From NCBI RefSeq assembly GCF_023660105.1, contig NZ_JAMHGA010000018.1, positions 124,001 through 188,000 of the forward strand: a DNA stretch of 64,000 nt. The letters run 5' to 3'. The position numbers were made by a program, and so were the translations under genes. The DNA is from Desulfovibrio aminophilus. GTDB taxonomy: Bacteria; Desulfobacterota; Desulfovibrionia; Desulfovibrionales; Desulfovibrionaceae. The notes below the pieces were generated by a model. That model made no database searches and was not told the origin of the DNA. It was given only the letters and a program-made list of their open reading frames with translations. Shown in pieces: positions 37,147-45,306 of this stretch (its first letter is position 1; each line of letters opens with the position of its first letter).

Positions 37147-40100
37147 TCAGAAATTCCAGTTCACGGAACAGCCGCCCTGGAGCGAGGAATAGCCGCCGCG
37201 GAACAGCTCGGTGCCCGCGAAAAGGCTCAGACTGAGGTCATCGTCCTGCAGCACGCCCACGTCGCCCAGCAGGGCCAGGCTGTCCCGGCCTGGTCCGGGC
37301 GTGCTCGCCTCGAAGCTCTGTGAACCGTCCACGAAGGACGCCCGCGTGGTCGCGGCCTCGTTGACCAGGGCGTGCATCCACTGGGCGCTGATCCCGGCCC
37401 GCAGCACGGCGCGTTCGTTGAAGCGCGTCTCGGCGTCCAGGTGCGCGCCCAGGGCCGAGCGCAGGCTGTGGGTGGATGCCGCGTCCGTCTTCAGCGCCGC
37501 CGCGCCGCCGCTGCGCTCGGTCAGGCCGGGCCGCCAGGCGAAGGCGTAATCCAGGCCCGCCAGCGGGCCGAAGATCAACGCGCCCGCCTGCCAGTCATAC
37601 CCCGCCCCGAGGTTCGCCGCGCTGGACAGCCCCGTCCACTCCGACTCGGCCGTGCGTTGGAAGCCGCCGAAGGACACGGAGCGGCGCGCCTCGTTGTTTT
37701 CCACTCCCATGCGGGCCATGCCGAAGAAATAGCCGCCGTCCCACTGCGGCGGCCGCATGAGGGCCTGTGCGCCGAAATGCAGGCTGTCGGTCTCCGTATT
37801 CGACCCCGCCTCCGTGTGCACGTCGGTCCGGGAGTGGATGACGGCCGCGTGCACTCCGGCGGTGAGTCCGCTGTCGAAATGCCGCTCCATGCCGCCGAAA
37901 AGTCCTGCGTCCGTTGCGCTGTAGCCCAGGGTCTCGCCCCGGGCCCGCTGGAACCGGGCGCCGCCCACGGGCATGAGGAAAGCGGACCATTCGGAGGTCT
38001 CGTCTCCGCCGTTGAGCCCGGTTTCCTGGCTCTGGGGGGCTTGGAGCATGACGCGGAACAGGGAACCGGAAAGCGCGCGGTTCGATTCAAGGGAGGCCTG
38101 GGCCGCGTTGTTGTATGCTTCCGGCGAGAGCTGCTCCAGGGCGGAAGCCACGGTCGCGCCGCCCGGAGCGGAGAAGTCCAGGGCGGCCACGAGATTCCGC
38201 ATGTCGCCCGTGGCCGAACCGGAGAGCGCGTCGACGGCCGCGCCCACCCGGCCTCCGGCGTCGCTGGCGGCATAGCGGCTGTAGGCTCCGGCGGCCCGCG
38301 CGACGGTCATGGTGTAGGGCGGCCCGGCGGACATTGTCATGGTCAGCGTGGGCGAGTTGAATGGCAGAAAGGTGTCGATGATGGAGGGCAGGGTGCTGCC
38401 CGCTCCGCCGGAGAACATGCCCGCGAAGGGGATGGCCGTTGAGCCCGAGTAGTAGTCCTGGTCGGGCGTGACCGTGAGCGTGGCGCCGCTGCCGGTGTTG
38501 TGGGCGAAGACGCCCGTGACGTTCAGGTGGTCGGACTCGCCCTGGGAGTTGAATTCCATGAGCAGGTCGCCGTTGTTGGTGAAGTCGCCCCCGATGGTGA
38601 TCGTGCCGATGCTGTTGCCCGGGGCAACGACGCCGTTGTTGGTGAGGCGGCCCGCTCCGGCGGCGGCCTGGGAGGCGGGCGTGCCGTCGCCGTAGAGGAA
38701 ATAGGTCGCGGAGCCGCGCAGCGTCGCGCCGGGATGCACGGTGGCCTCCAGGCCGCTGAAGGAGCCGTTGAGCGACAGGCTGCCGCCCGCCACGTGCAGG
38801 TTGAAGCTGGCGGGCCCGGAGATCGCGCCGTCGTAGCGCATGTTGAATTCCGGGTCGCCCGCGCCGAGCATGGTCACGCCGAAGGTCAGGTCCGTGGCGT
38901 AGTCCTCCGGCGGGTTCGGCGCGATGGCGGCGATGCTCCAGGGATTCCATTCCGAACGGATGTCGCCGTCCACGTCCGCGCCGCGCAGGAAATTGATGTT
39001 CTCCACGTGCGCGTCGGCCTCGATCATGACGGCCGCGTATGTCCCGGACAGTCCGCCCGAGACGTTGAGGGCGTTCACGAGCGCGCCGTTCAGGTCGGAG
39101 TTCATCTTCGTGTAGAAGTAGCGGTCATCGGAATTGGTGAGCGCATCCGCGCCCGCTTGGTGGAAATAGGACGTGATCCCCGGCATGCCGATGCCGAAGT
39201 GCGCGCCGATGCCCATTTCCCCCTCGGCCCGCACGACGCCCTGGACGTTGACGACGTTTTCCTTGCCGTAGGAGACGAGCAGGCCGGTGCCGTAGCCGCC
39301 GTCGGCCGCCACGGTCACGCCTTCCGGCACGGTTACGGTGTTTCCCACGCCGTCGACGCGGATGCCGCCCGCGCCGTGTCCTCCGGCGGAGATGTCGGCG
39401 GCCTGGGTGACGTTCAGCTTGTCGCGGTAGACGTGCAGTCCCGTGGCGTAGGAAGCGTCGCCGCGGAAGCCGTCGGCGTTGGTCACGACGAGGGCCGTCT
39501 CATCGAGATAGGCGCCCACGCGTCCGGCGGGCATGGCCGCGTCCGTGGTCAGGAGCCCGCCGAGGCGGGAGGGATAATAGCTCTTGCCGAAGAACTTCTT
39601 CAGGTCGATCTGGTAGCCCATGTCCTTGAGCACGGCCAGTTCCACCTCGGTGAAGAGCATGTTCCGCAACGGGGAGTAGGACATGATCGAGCCGAGCAGG
39701 GCGGGGTGTCCCAGGACGTTGCCGCCGTCCAGTTCGTAGCCGTCGCCCAGGCCCGCCATGACGGGCATGCCCTGGCCGTTGGTCAGGGCGTCCACGGCGT
39801 CCCCGTGGAAGGTCGGGAAGAAGGTCGCTTGGCCGGGATGCCCCGCCATTGGAGCGGTGGGGTCGGCGTTGAAGTCCGGCATGACGAAGACGCCGTTGGA
39901 TCGGACGGCTGAAATCGCGGGATCGAAGACGATGTCGCCGTCCACGGCCTGCCTGCCGTTGACGTCGTACAGGCGCGAACCCCAGGCGGATTTGGCGTTG
40001 ATGGTCCAGGACGTCAGATCCCAGGAGGCGGCGCTCTCGTCGGTGCCGATCAGCACGCCGCCCATGTCCAGGGCGTGCATCAGCTCGTGGGTGATGGTGG

Positions 40101-40572
40101 AGGTGATGGAGGCGTCGTCCAGGAGCTGGCGGGTGACCACCGTGGTGTAGGGGACGTTGAAGATGATTTCGGTGTGGTAGCCGTAGAACGGATTCGGGGC
40201 GTGGTATGCGCCGCCGACGATGTAGTCGTAGACGTCGGAGAAGGGCCTGCCGGTTTCCGGCGTCCAGCTGTAGGCCGTGCCGCTCGGGTCGTCGATCTTG
40301 GCCAGGTTGATGATGATCCTCGCCCCCTGGGCCTCGCCGATCCGCTCCACCCAGTAGCGCATGCCGCCCATGATCGAGTCCAGCTCGGCCTGGGAGAAAT
40401 CGCCGGTGGCCGTGGATTGGGGGTGGGGCTGGGGATAGGGCTCGTAAAATGACTCACCGGTGGAACGCACATCGAAAATGAATGGCCCGATCGGGTATTC
40501 CGTGGAGGCGGCGACGGGCGACGCCAGAGCGACGCAGGCCAGCAGGAAGAGGGCGATGGTCCGTATCTTCAT
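37147..40572 (-). CDS. Autotransporter with N-terminal zincin-like region
   Basis: A 1141-residue surface protein. ATG 40572 begins a signal peptide (MKIRTIALFLLACVALASPV); the longer frame upstream is rejected for that reason. Residues about 50-400 look like a metalloprotease domain: ITHELMHALDMGG contains HExxH with His162, Glu163 and His166. The middle (about 440-800) has beta-helix-type repeats (GAYLDETALVVTNADGF, NNGVVAPGNSIGTITIGGDF). The last 270 residues form an autotransporter barrel ending in CSVNWNF, with the terminal Phe used for outer-membrane insertion. It starts downstream of a 371-bp region without genes. Confidence 0.88.
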   Translation of the reverse strand: MKIRTIALFLLACVALASPVAASTEYPIGPFIFDVRSTGESFYEPYPQPHPQSTATGDFSQAELDSIMGGMRYWVERIGEAQGARIIINLAKIDDPSGTAYSWTPETGRPFSDVYDYIVGGAYHAPNPFYGYHTEIIFNVPYTTVVTRQLLDDASITSTITHELMHALDMGGVLIGTDESAASWDLTSWTINAKSAWGSRLYDVNGRQAVDGDIVFDPAISAVRSNGVFVMPDFNADPTAPMAGHPGQATFFPTFHGDAVDALTNGQGMPVMAGLGDGYELDGGNVLGHPALLGSIMSYSPLRNMLFTEVELAVLKDMGYQIDLKKFFGKSYYPSRLGGLLTTDAAMPAGRVGAYLDETALVVTNADGFRGDASYATGLHVYRDKLNVTQAADISAGGHGAGGIRVDGVGNTVTVPEGVTVAADGGYGTGLLVSYGKENVVNVQGVVRAEGEMGIGAHFGIGMPGITSYFHQAGADALTNSDDRYFYTKMNSDLNGALVNALNVSGGLSGTYAAVMIEADAHVENINFLRGADVDGDIRSEWNPWSIAAIAPNPPEDYATDLTFGVTMLGAGDPEFNMRYDGAISGPASFNLHVAGGSLSLNGSFSGLEATVHPGATLRGSATYFLYGDGTPASQAAAGAGRLTNNGVVAPGNSIGTITIGGDFTNNGDLLMEFNSQGESDHLNVTGVFAHNTGSGATLTVTPDQDYYSGSTAIPFAGMFSGGAGSTLPSIIDTFLPFNSPTLTMTMSAGPPYTMTVARAAGAYSRYAASDAGGRVGAAVDALSGSATGDMRNLVAALDFSAPGGATVASALEQLSPEAYNNAAQASLESNRALSGSLFRVMLQAPQSQETGLNGGDETSEWSAFLMPVGGARFQRARGETLGYSATDAGLFGGMERHFDSGLTAGVHAAVIHSRTDVHTEAGSNTETDSLHFGAQALMRPPQWDGGYFFGMARMGVENNEARRSVSFGGFQRTAESEWTGLSSAANLGAGYDWQAGALIFGPLAGLDYAFAWRPGLTERSGGAAALKTDAASTHSLRSALGAHLDAETRFNERAVLRAGISAQWMHALVNEAATTRASFVDGSQSFEASTPGPGRDSLALLGDVGVLQDDDLSLSLFAGTELFRGGYSSLQGGCSVNWNF

Positions 40573-40943
40573 GCGGCGGACCGGTTCCCGCGCCGTTTTC
40601 CGTCGGAACCGCCCACCGCATCCATCCCAGGGTGCGGAATCGCTGCAGTCATGCTTATGACCATTGCCCGCGTGGGCCCATTGGTTCCACGCAGCGGGCG
40701 GGATGTTATTTGTTCCGTCAAAAGACCATGCCCAACAATAAGATGACAGAATTGCAAGTATCGGCATCCTGCCGCAATGGCAAGCGTGGAATGCCCTGCC
40801 CGCTTGAGAATGTGCCGGTCGTTAGGGAAAAGGCGGGCGGTCGGGCCGTGTGCCGGATGGAATTTCAACCGTCCGCGGGCCTCATGGTCGGCCGGTGTTT
40901 TTCCGGTGTGCCCGGCCACGCGCCTCCTCGGCGTGGAAGGCCG
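40573..40943. other. 371-bp intergenic region upstream of the autotransporter
   Basis: No gene is supported here; several + strand frames cross it but run antisense into the deaminase. It should contain the autotransporter promoter on the minus strand, but no convincing -35/-10 pair was found. A hairpin at 40,666-40,699 (GCCCGC and GTGG paired with CCAC and GCGGGC, with a GCA bulge) would lie in the 5' leader and might affect translation. Confidence 0.6.
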
Positions 40944-41840
40944 TCACTCCTGCTCCAGCACGATCATTTCCTCGCAGTGCGGCGCCCGCGGGCGCAGTTG
41001 GTCGTAGTTTCTTCGAAAAACGAGGCGCGGGTGGATCTGGCGCAGAAGATCCGTGGTGGGGCCTTCCGTCAGATGTCGGCAGACCTCCCGCGTGTCCAGG
41101 CCCAGGATGGAGCAGGCCTCCAGTGTGGGGCAGAAGTTCTTTGAGTGGATGACGATCCGCGAATTCGACCGCTTCACGACCGGAGCCTCCTCGGCGGTGA
41201 TCCCCAGCTTGGCCAGAAACAGGGCGTAGGCGTCGTCCAGGGGCGAGCCCGAGGGAGCGTGGGACGGGGCATGGCGTTCTCCGTACCAGCGGATTCTCCG
41301 CGCGCTCATCTGTTCCGCCAGCCGATCGAGCGAGGGCGTGTCCGCCCCGCGCAGGAGGGCGATCTCGTCCCGCACGGCCTTGTTGTAGAGGATGGAGCAG
41401 GCGTCGTGGAGCACTCCTTCGTGGATCGTGACGTCCTTCCCTCCAAGGTCGAACATGCGCCGCGCCGGGAGGTCGATGCGCCTCCGTCCCTGGGCGAGGG
41501 CCTCCCGGATGCTGAAGCCGTAAGCGATTTCCCCGATCCCGGCCCAGAGCGCCGCCGCCGCGCACATGGGGCAGGGTTCGTGGGTCGCGACGAGCAGACA
41601 GCCGGAGAGAGTCCCCCCCAGGCGCTTCGCCGCCGCGCGGATGGCCTTCAGCTCCGCGTGCGCCGTGGGATCATGGTCCGTTGCGTCCGTGTCGTGGGCC
41701 AGGGCCAGGATTTCGCCTTCCCTGACGACCAGCGCGCCGAATCCGCTATTGCCCTCGCGCAGCGAGGCCCTGGCCTCCTCGACCGCGAGGCGCATCCATT
41801 CCTCCAGGCGGGCTTGGTCGGCGGCGTCTTCCGTCTTCAT
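40944..41840 (-). CDS. CMP/dCMP-type deaminase with extra C-terminal domain
   Basis: A 298-residue protein. ATG 41840 is chosen because GGAGG lies 5 nt upstream. Residues 11-150 are a nucleoside-deaminase fold: zinc ligands HAE at 61-63 and PCPMC at 89-93, with Glu63 as the proton carrier. After an Ala/Ser/Pro-rich linker (about 205-222), a C-terminal region of about 75 residues follows. It contains VIHSKNFCPTLEACSILGLD and HPRLVFRRNYDQLR and is not part of any deaminase I know. Its cysteines suggest a ligand or metal site. The substrate could be guanine, cytosine or a tRNA base. Confidence 0.82.
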   Translation of the reverse strand: MKTEDAADQARLEEWMRLAVEEARASLREGNSGFGALVVREGEILALAHDTDATDHDPTAHAELKAIRAAAKRLGGTLSGCLLVATHEPCPMCAAAALWAGIGEIAYGFSIREALAQGRRRIDLPARRMFDLGGKDVTIHEGVLHDACSILYNKAVRDEIALLRGADTPSLDRLAEQMSARRIRWYGERHAPSHAPSGSPLDDAYALFLAKLGITAEEAPVVKRSNSRIVIHSKNFCPTLEACSILGLDTREVCRHLTEGPTTDLLRQIHPRLVFRRNYDQLRPRAPHCEEMIVLEQE

Positions 41841-42027
41841 CTCGGCCTCCATTCGGTCGCTGTTCCGCTTCGATGCTCGGGGCGGCATGCCTCATGGCCG
41901 GAGCATGTACCGAAGAGCAGGGCTGAGGCAAGCCCATTCGAATGGAGGGTGGTCGCGAGTGAGCATGCACACCTGAAATGCCCGCGCCTCTTCAAGCAGG
42001 AGTCGGAGGTGGACATGCACGAGCATG

Positions 42028-42056
42028 TTGACTGCCGTATTGCATCCTTGTAGCGT
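42028..42056 (+). promoter_or_regulatory. Candidate promoter of HbpS-like gene
   Basis: TTGACT (42028-42033) and TAGCGT (42051-42056) are 17 nt apart. An inverted repeat CATGT-N6-ACATG (42062-42077) lies just downstream and could be an operator. Confidence 0.45.
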
Positions 42057-42093
42057 TGCATCATGTCATTCAACATGAATGGAGGTGCGAGAC

Positions 42094-42594
42094 ATGCAAA
42101 AGATCATCAAGTCCGTGGCGTTGGCGTGTTGCATGCTGTTCATGGCCGGATCGCTCGCCCTGGCTGACGGGCCGAAGAAGACCCTGCCCGGCGAACTGAC
42201 CCTGGAGCAGGCCCAGAAGGTTCTCAAGGCCGCCGTGGCCAAGGCCGAGGAGATCAAGGTGCCCATGAACATCTCGGTGGTGGATTCCGGCGGCAACCTG
42301 AAGGCGTTCTATCGCATGGACGACGCCTTCATCGGCAGCGTCGACATTTCCATGAAGAAGGCCGTCACGGCCCGCTATTTCAACATGCCCACCCGGGCCC
42401 TGGGCGCGGCCTCCCAGGTGGGGGCTCCGCTCTACGGCATCGAGGTCAGCAACAACGGACTGATCATCTTCGCCGGCGGCGTGCTCCTGGTGGACAAGAA
42501 CAACGTGATCATCGGCGCGGTCGGCGTCAGCGGCGGCAGCGTGGACGAGGACGAGAGCGTGGCCATGGCCGGGGCCAAGGTGCTGGCCAAGTAG
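42094..42594 (+). CDS. Exported GlcG/HbpS-family protein
   Basis: A 166-residue protein with a signal peptide (KSVALACCMLFMAGSLALA). GGAGGTG lies 7 nt before ATG 42094; an in-frame ATG 15 nt upstream has none. The mature part has the GlcG/HbpS fold: LTLEQAQKVLKAAVAKAEE, then MNISVVDSGGNLKAFYRMDD, and VGVSGGSVDEDESVAMAGAK at the end. HbpS-type proteins bind haem and act in redox sensing; GlcG members are of unknown role. It may be a periplasmic haem-binding sensor, but its partner is not encoded nearby. Confidence 0.9.
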   Translation: MQKIIKSVALACCMLFMAGSLALADGPKKTLPGELTLEQAQKVLKAAVAKAEEIKVPMNISVVDSGGNLKAFYRMDDAFIGSVDISMKKAVTARYFNMPTRALGAASQVGAPLYGIEVSNNGLIIFAGGVLLVDKNNVIIGAVGVSGGSVDEDESVAMAGAKVLAK

Positions 42595-42609
42595 CGCCGC
42601 GGGATGTTC

Positions 42610-42655
42610 GGCAGCCGGACCCCGAGCGGAGCGGTGTTCGCGGGTCCGGCTTGCC
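42610..42655 (+). terminator. Possible terminator hairpin after HbpS-like gene
   Basis: GGCAGCCGGACCC (42610-42622) pairs with GGGTCCGGCTTGCC (42642-42655) with one bulge and a 19-nt loop. No T-run follows, so efficiency is doubtful. Confidence 0.4.
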
Positions 42656-42749
42656 GCGGGATCTTCCCTTGGTTTGATAATAACACCGCCCGCGTTGTCC
42701 CCGCCGGAACAGCCGTGCTATCCTGGCCCCAAAATTCCGGGAGGACAGC

Positions 42750-42965
42750 ATGGCTGACTGCGAAATGCTCGAACGCTGCATCTTCTTCAACGACAAGATG
42801 GCCAGCATGCCGACCATGGCCGACATGATGAAGAAGAAGTATTGCCGGGGCGACAACTCCAAGTGCGCGCGCTACATGGTCTGCAAGAAGCTCGGCCGCG
42901 AGGCGGTTCCGCCGGACCTGACCCCGAGCCAGACCGACCGGGCCGAGGGCCTGCTCAGCGCCTAG
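42750..42965 (+). CDS. Small Cys-rich conserved protein
   Basis: A 71-residue protein, GGGAGGACAGC before the ATG. Five cysteines at 4, 10, 32, 39 and 45 follow a fixed-looking pattern (ADCEMLERC, KKKYCRGDNSKCARYMVC). It contains many Met and Lys and no membrane segment. Similar small proteins are widespread in anaerobic deltaproteobacteria, where they are annotated as hypothetical. The cysteines suggest a metal or iron-sulfur site. It is a single-gene unit between the HbpS-like and methyltransferase genes. Confidence 0.78.
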   Translation: MADCEMLERCIFFNDKMASMPTMADMMKKKYCRGDNSKCARYMVCKKLGREAVPPDLTPSQTDRAEGLLSA

Positions 42966-43044
42966 GCCGGACCCGCTTGCGCCGGGGCCGCATTGTTGGC
43001 ATGGTGCGCCTGATCCGCCAAAGGCGCGGACGAAAGGACGGCGC

Positions 43045-43707
43045 ATGGACATCTTCGGCTTCGACACCGGCAAGGTCTGGGACTACGAGAACGGCTTCAA
43101 CCTGACCTCGGACATCAGCCGCATGGGCAAGATCGTGGCCCATTACGAGCTGTACAAGCGGATCGTCCATCTGCCGGGGCACGTGCTGGAGTTGGGGGTC
43201 TTCAAGGGCGCGTCGCTGCTGCGTTTCCTGACGTTTCGCGAGCTGCTGGAGTCGCCCCAGTCCCGCAAGGTCGTCGGCTTCGACGCCTTCGGCTCCTTTC
43301 CCCAGGCCGCCAACGAGGCGGACAAGCGCTTCGTGGAGCGCTGGGAACTGGGGGCCGGGGCGGGCATCCCGCTGGAAGAGCTGGAGAAGTCCCTGGCCCT
43401 GAAGAAACTGGGCAACTATGAGCTGGTGCGCGGGGACATCCTGCGCAGCCTGCCGGAGTACCTCGAGCGCAATCCCCAGCTCAAGGTCGCCCTGCTGCAC
43501 ATCGATACGGACATCTACGAGCCCGCCAAGGCCGGGCTGGAGCTGCTCTGGGACCGCGTGGTGCGCGGCGGCCTGGTCGTGCTGGACGACTACGGCACGG
43601 AATTCGGCGGCACCAAGGCCGTGGACGAGTTTCTCCGCGACCGGAACGTGCTCGTGCAGAAGCTGCCGCAGTCGCACGCCAGCCCGGCGTTCATCGTCAA
43701 GCCGTGA
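43045..43707 (+). CDS. TylF/MycF-type class I methyltransferase
   Basis: A 220-residue SAM-dependent methyltransferase. VLELGVFKGASLLRFL (about residues 48-63) is motif I; KVVGFDAFGSFP (about 75-86) is motif II with the acidic loop typical of the macrocin O-methyltransferase group. LLHIDTDIYEPAKAGLELL (about 151-169) is the metal-binding region, and GGLVVLDDYG is the second metal ligand stretch. In tylosin/mycinamicin synthesis such enzymes methylate sugar hydroxyls in a Mg-dependent way. Here it probably modifies a sugar or surface glycan. Confidence 0.87.
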   Translation: MDIFGFDTGKVWDYENGFNLTSDISRMGKIVAHYELYKRIVHLPGHVLELGVFKGASLLRFLTFRELLESPQSRKVVGFDAFGSFPQAANEADKRFVERWELGAGAGIPLEELEKSLALKKLGNYELVRGDILRSLPEYLERNPQLKVALLHIDTDIYEPAKAGLELLWDRVVRGGLVVLDDYGTEFGGTKAVDEFLRDRNVLVQKLPQSHASPAFIVKP

Positions 43708-43787
43708 CCTGGAATGCCCGCCGGGCAGGGATTCCCATTCTGGCGTCCCGCGCTTTTCAGGCGTAGAAGGCCTTCGGGAGGTGCGCC

Positions 43788-44483
43788 ATGCGCGACGTGC
43801 AGTATCTGCCGACCGCCGAGGGCTATGATCGCTGGTCCGACTTCTACGACACCGAGGGCAATCCGCTGCTCGACCTGGACGAGTCCGTGGTCCGCGAACT
43901 CCTGCCCGACCCGCGCGGCCTGCGGGTCCTGGACCTGGGCTGCGGCACGGGCCGTCACCTGGGCCGCTTCCTGGACGCCGGGGCGCGGGTGGTGGGGCTG
44001 GATTTCTCTGCGGGCATGCTGGCCCAGGCCCGCCGCAAGCACGGCCACAGGCCGGACCTGACCCTGCTGGAGGCCGACGCCTCCGGGGACCTGCCCCTGG
44101 AACAGGGCTCCTTCGACCTCGTCTTCTCCAGTCTGGTCCTGGAGCACGTGGCCGACGTGGCCGGCTTCTTCCGCCAGGCGGCCGGCCTCTGCCGCCCCGG
44201 CGGGACCCTGCTGCTGACCACCATGCACCCCGCGCTCTTCCTGCGCGACGTGCAGGCCCACTACGTGGACCGTGAGTCCGGCCGCGAGTTCCGTTTCGAG
44301 AGCCATCCGCATCAGGTTGGGGCGTTCATCCTGGCGGCCCTGGGCGCGGGGCTCGCGCTGCGGGACATCCGCGAGGCGGCTCCCGGCCGGGAGCTGGCGG
44401 CGGCCAACCCGCGCCTGGAAAAGTTCCTGGGCTGGCCCATGCTCCTGGCCCTGCTCCTGGAACGCCCCCGGATCGCCGCATGA
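43788..44483 (+). CDS. Class I SAM-dependent methyltransferase
   Basis: A 231-residue protein with a Methyltransf_11/25-type fold. VLDLGCGTGRHLGRFLDAG (about residues 46-64) is motif I, VVGLDFSAGMLAQAR motif II, and FDLVFSSLVLEHVADV (about 105-120) is motif IV. The C-terminal part (AAPGRELAAANPRLEKFLG) fits small-molecule or quinone-precursor methyltransferases. It overlaps the LysE exporter gene by 4 bp, so the two are coupled. The substrate is unknown. Confidence 0.87.
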   Translation: MRDVQYLPTAEGYDRWSDFYDTEGNPLLDLDESVVRELLPDPRGLRVLDLGCGTGRHLGRFLDAGARVVGLDFSAGMLAQARRKHGHRPDLTLLEADASGDLPLEQGSFDLVFSSLVLEHVADVAGFFRQAAGLCRPGGTLLLTTMHPALFLRDVQAHYVDRESGREFRFESHPHQVGAFILAALGAGLALRDIREAAPGRELAAANPRLEKFLGWPMLLALLLERPRIAA

Positions 44484-45103
44484 TCGGCTCCCTGTGCGCC
44501 GGGGCCCTGCTGGGCCTCTCCGCCGGACTCTCGCCCGGCCCGCTCCTGGCCCTGGTCATGGCCCAGACCCTGCGCCACGGCCCCCGGGAGGGGGCCAAGG
44601 CGGCCCTGTCCCCGCTCGTCACTGATCTGCCCATCATCCTCGTCTGCGCCCTGGTTTTGGCCGCGGCGCGCGGCCAGAGCACGGTCCTGGGCGCGATCTC
44701 CCTGGCCGGAAGCGCTGTGCTCCTGCGGCTGGGCCTGGACAGCCTGCGCGCCCGGGGGCTGCGCCCGGACCCCAGGGCCGCCGCGCCCAGGTCCCTGCTC
44801 CAGGGCGTGCTGGTCAACGCCCTGAGCCCGCATCCCTATCTCTTCTGGCTCGGCGTGGGCATGCCCCTGGTCTACCGGGAGTGGGCCCGCGATCCCGTTT
44901 CGGCGGCCGCCTTCCTGATCGCCTTCTATGCCTGCCTCGTGGGCTCCAAGCTGGGCGTGGCCCTGCTCTGCCACCGGGGACGCCGGCTGTTGGCCGGGGC
45001 GGCCTACGTCTGGACCATGCGCCTGCTGGGCGTTCTGCTCCTGGCCTTCGCCGGACTCCTGGTCCGCGACGGGCTGCGGCTGCTGGGCCTGCTTCCCGCC
45101 TGA
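44480..45103 (+). CDS. LysE-family translocator
   Basis: A 207-residue exporter with about six membrane segments. LGLSAGLSPGPLLALVMAQT (about residues 9-28) carries the LysE/RhtB signature SPGP, followed by GPREGAKAALSPLVTDLP. VLVNALSPHPYLFWLGVG (about 114-131) is the repeated second half. It would export amino acids or related solutes by proton exchange. It overlaps the methyltransferase gene by 4 bp. Confidence 0.88.
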   Translation: MIGSLCAGALLGLSAGLSPGPLLALVMAQTLRHGPREGAKAALSPLVTDLPIILVCALVLAAARGQSTVLGAISLAGSAVLLRLGLDSLRARGLRPDPRAAAPRSLLQGVLVNALSPHPYLFWLGVGMPLVYREWARDPVSAAAFLIAFYACLVGSKLGVALLCHRGRRLLAGAAYVWTMRLLGVLLLAFAGLLVRDGLRLLGLLPA

Positions 45104-45211
45104 TTTTTCCTCCCGCCTTGCTTTGACGCTCTCCTTGCCTGTTTCCCGGGCGGGCTTTTCCCGTGCTCTTTTTGCGGATGGTCCTTGACAGGAGGAACCG
45201 GGAAAGACTAC

Positions 45212-45250
45212 TTGTCAATTGTCGACAATATACAAGATAAGATCGACAAT
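45212..45250 (+). promoter_or_regulatory. Promoter and palindromic operator of the lyase-nhaC genes
   Basis: TTGTCA (45212-45217) and GATAAG (45236-45241) with 18-nt spacing form a promoter. A perfect 12-bp palindrome ATTGTCGACAAT (45218-45229) lies inside the spacer, and a half-site TCGACAAT (45243-45250) follows the -10 box. Repressor binding here would block RNA polymerase. The GntR gene downstream (48,008) is the obvious candidate regulator. Confidence 0.65.
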
Positions 45251-45306
45251 AAGGTGGACAGCCGGGCCGGACGGCCCGGAAAAGCAACAAGGAAAAGGAG
45301 AGAGTC

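Noticed and set aside
41642-41660. Possible second copy of the tRNA 3' end as an attachment site
   Set aside because: CTTCAGCTCC is shared, but the match is only about 10 bp, lies inside the deaminase gene and lacks the TCTCTT and ACCA flanks.
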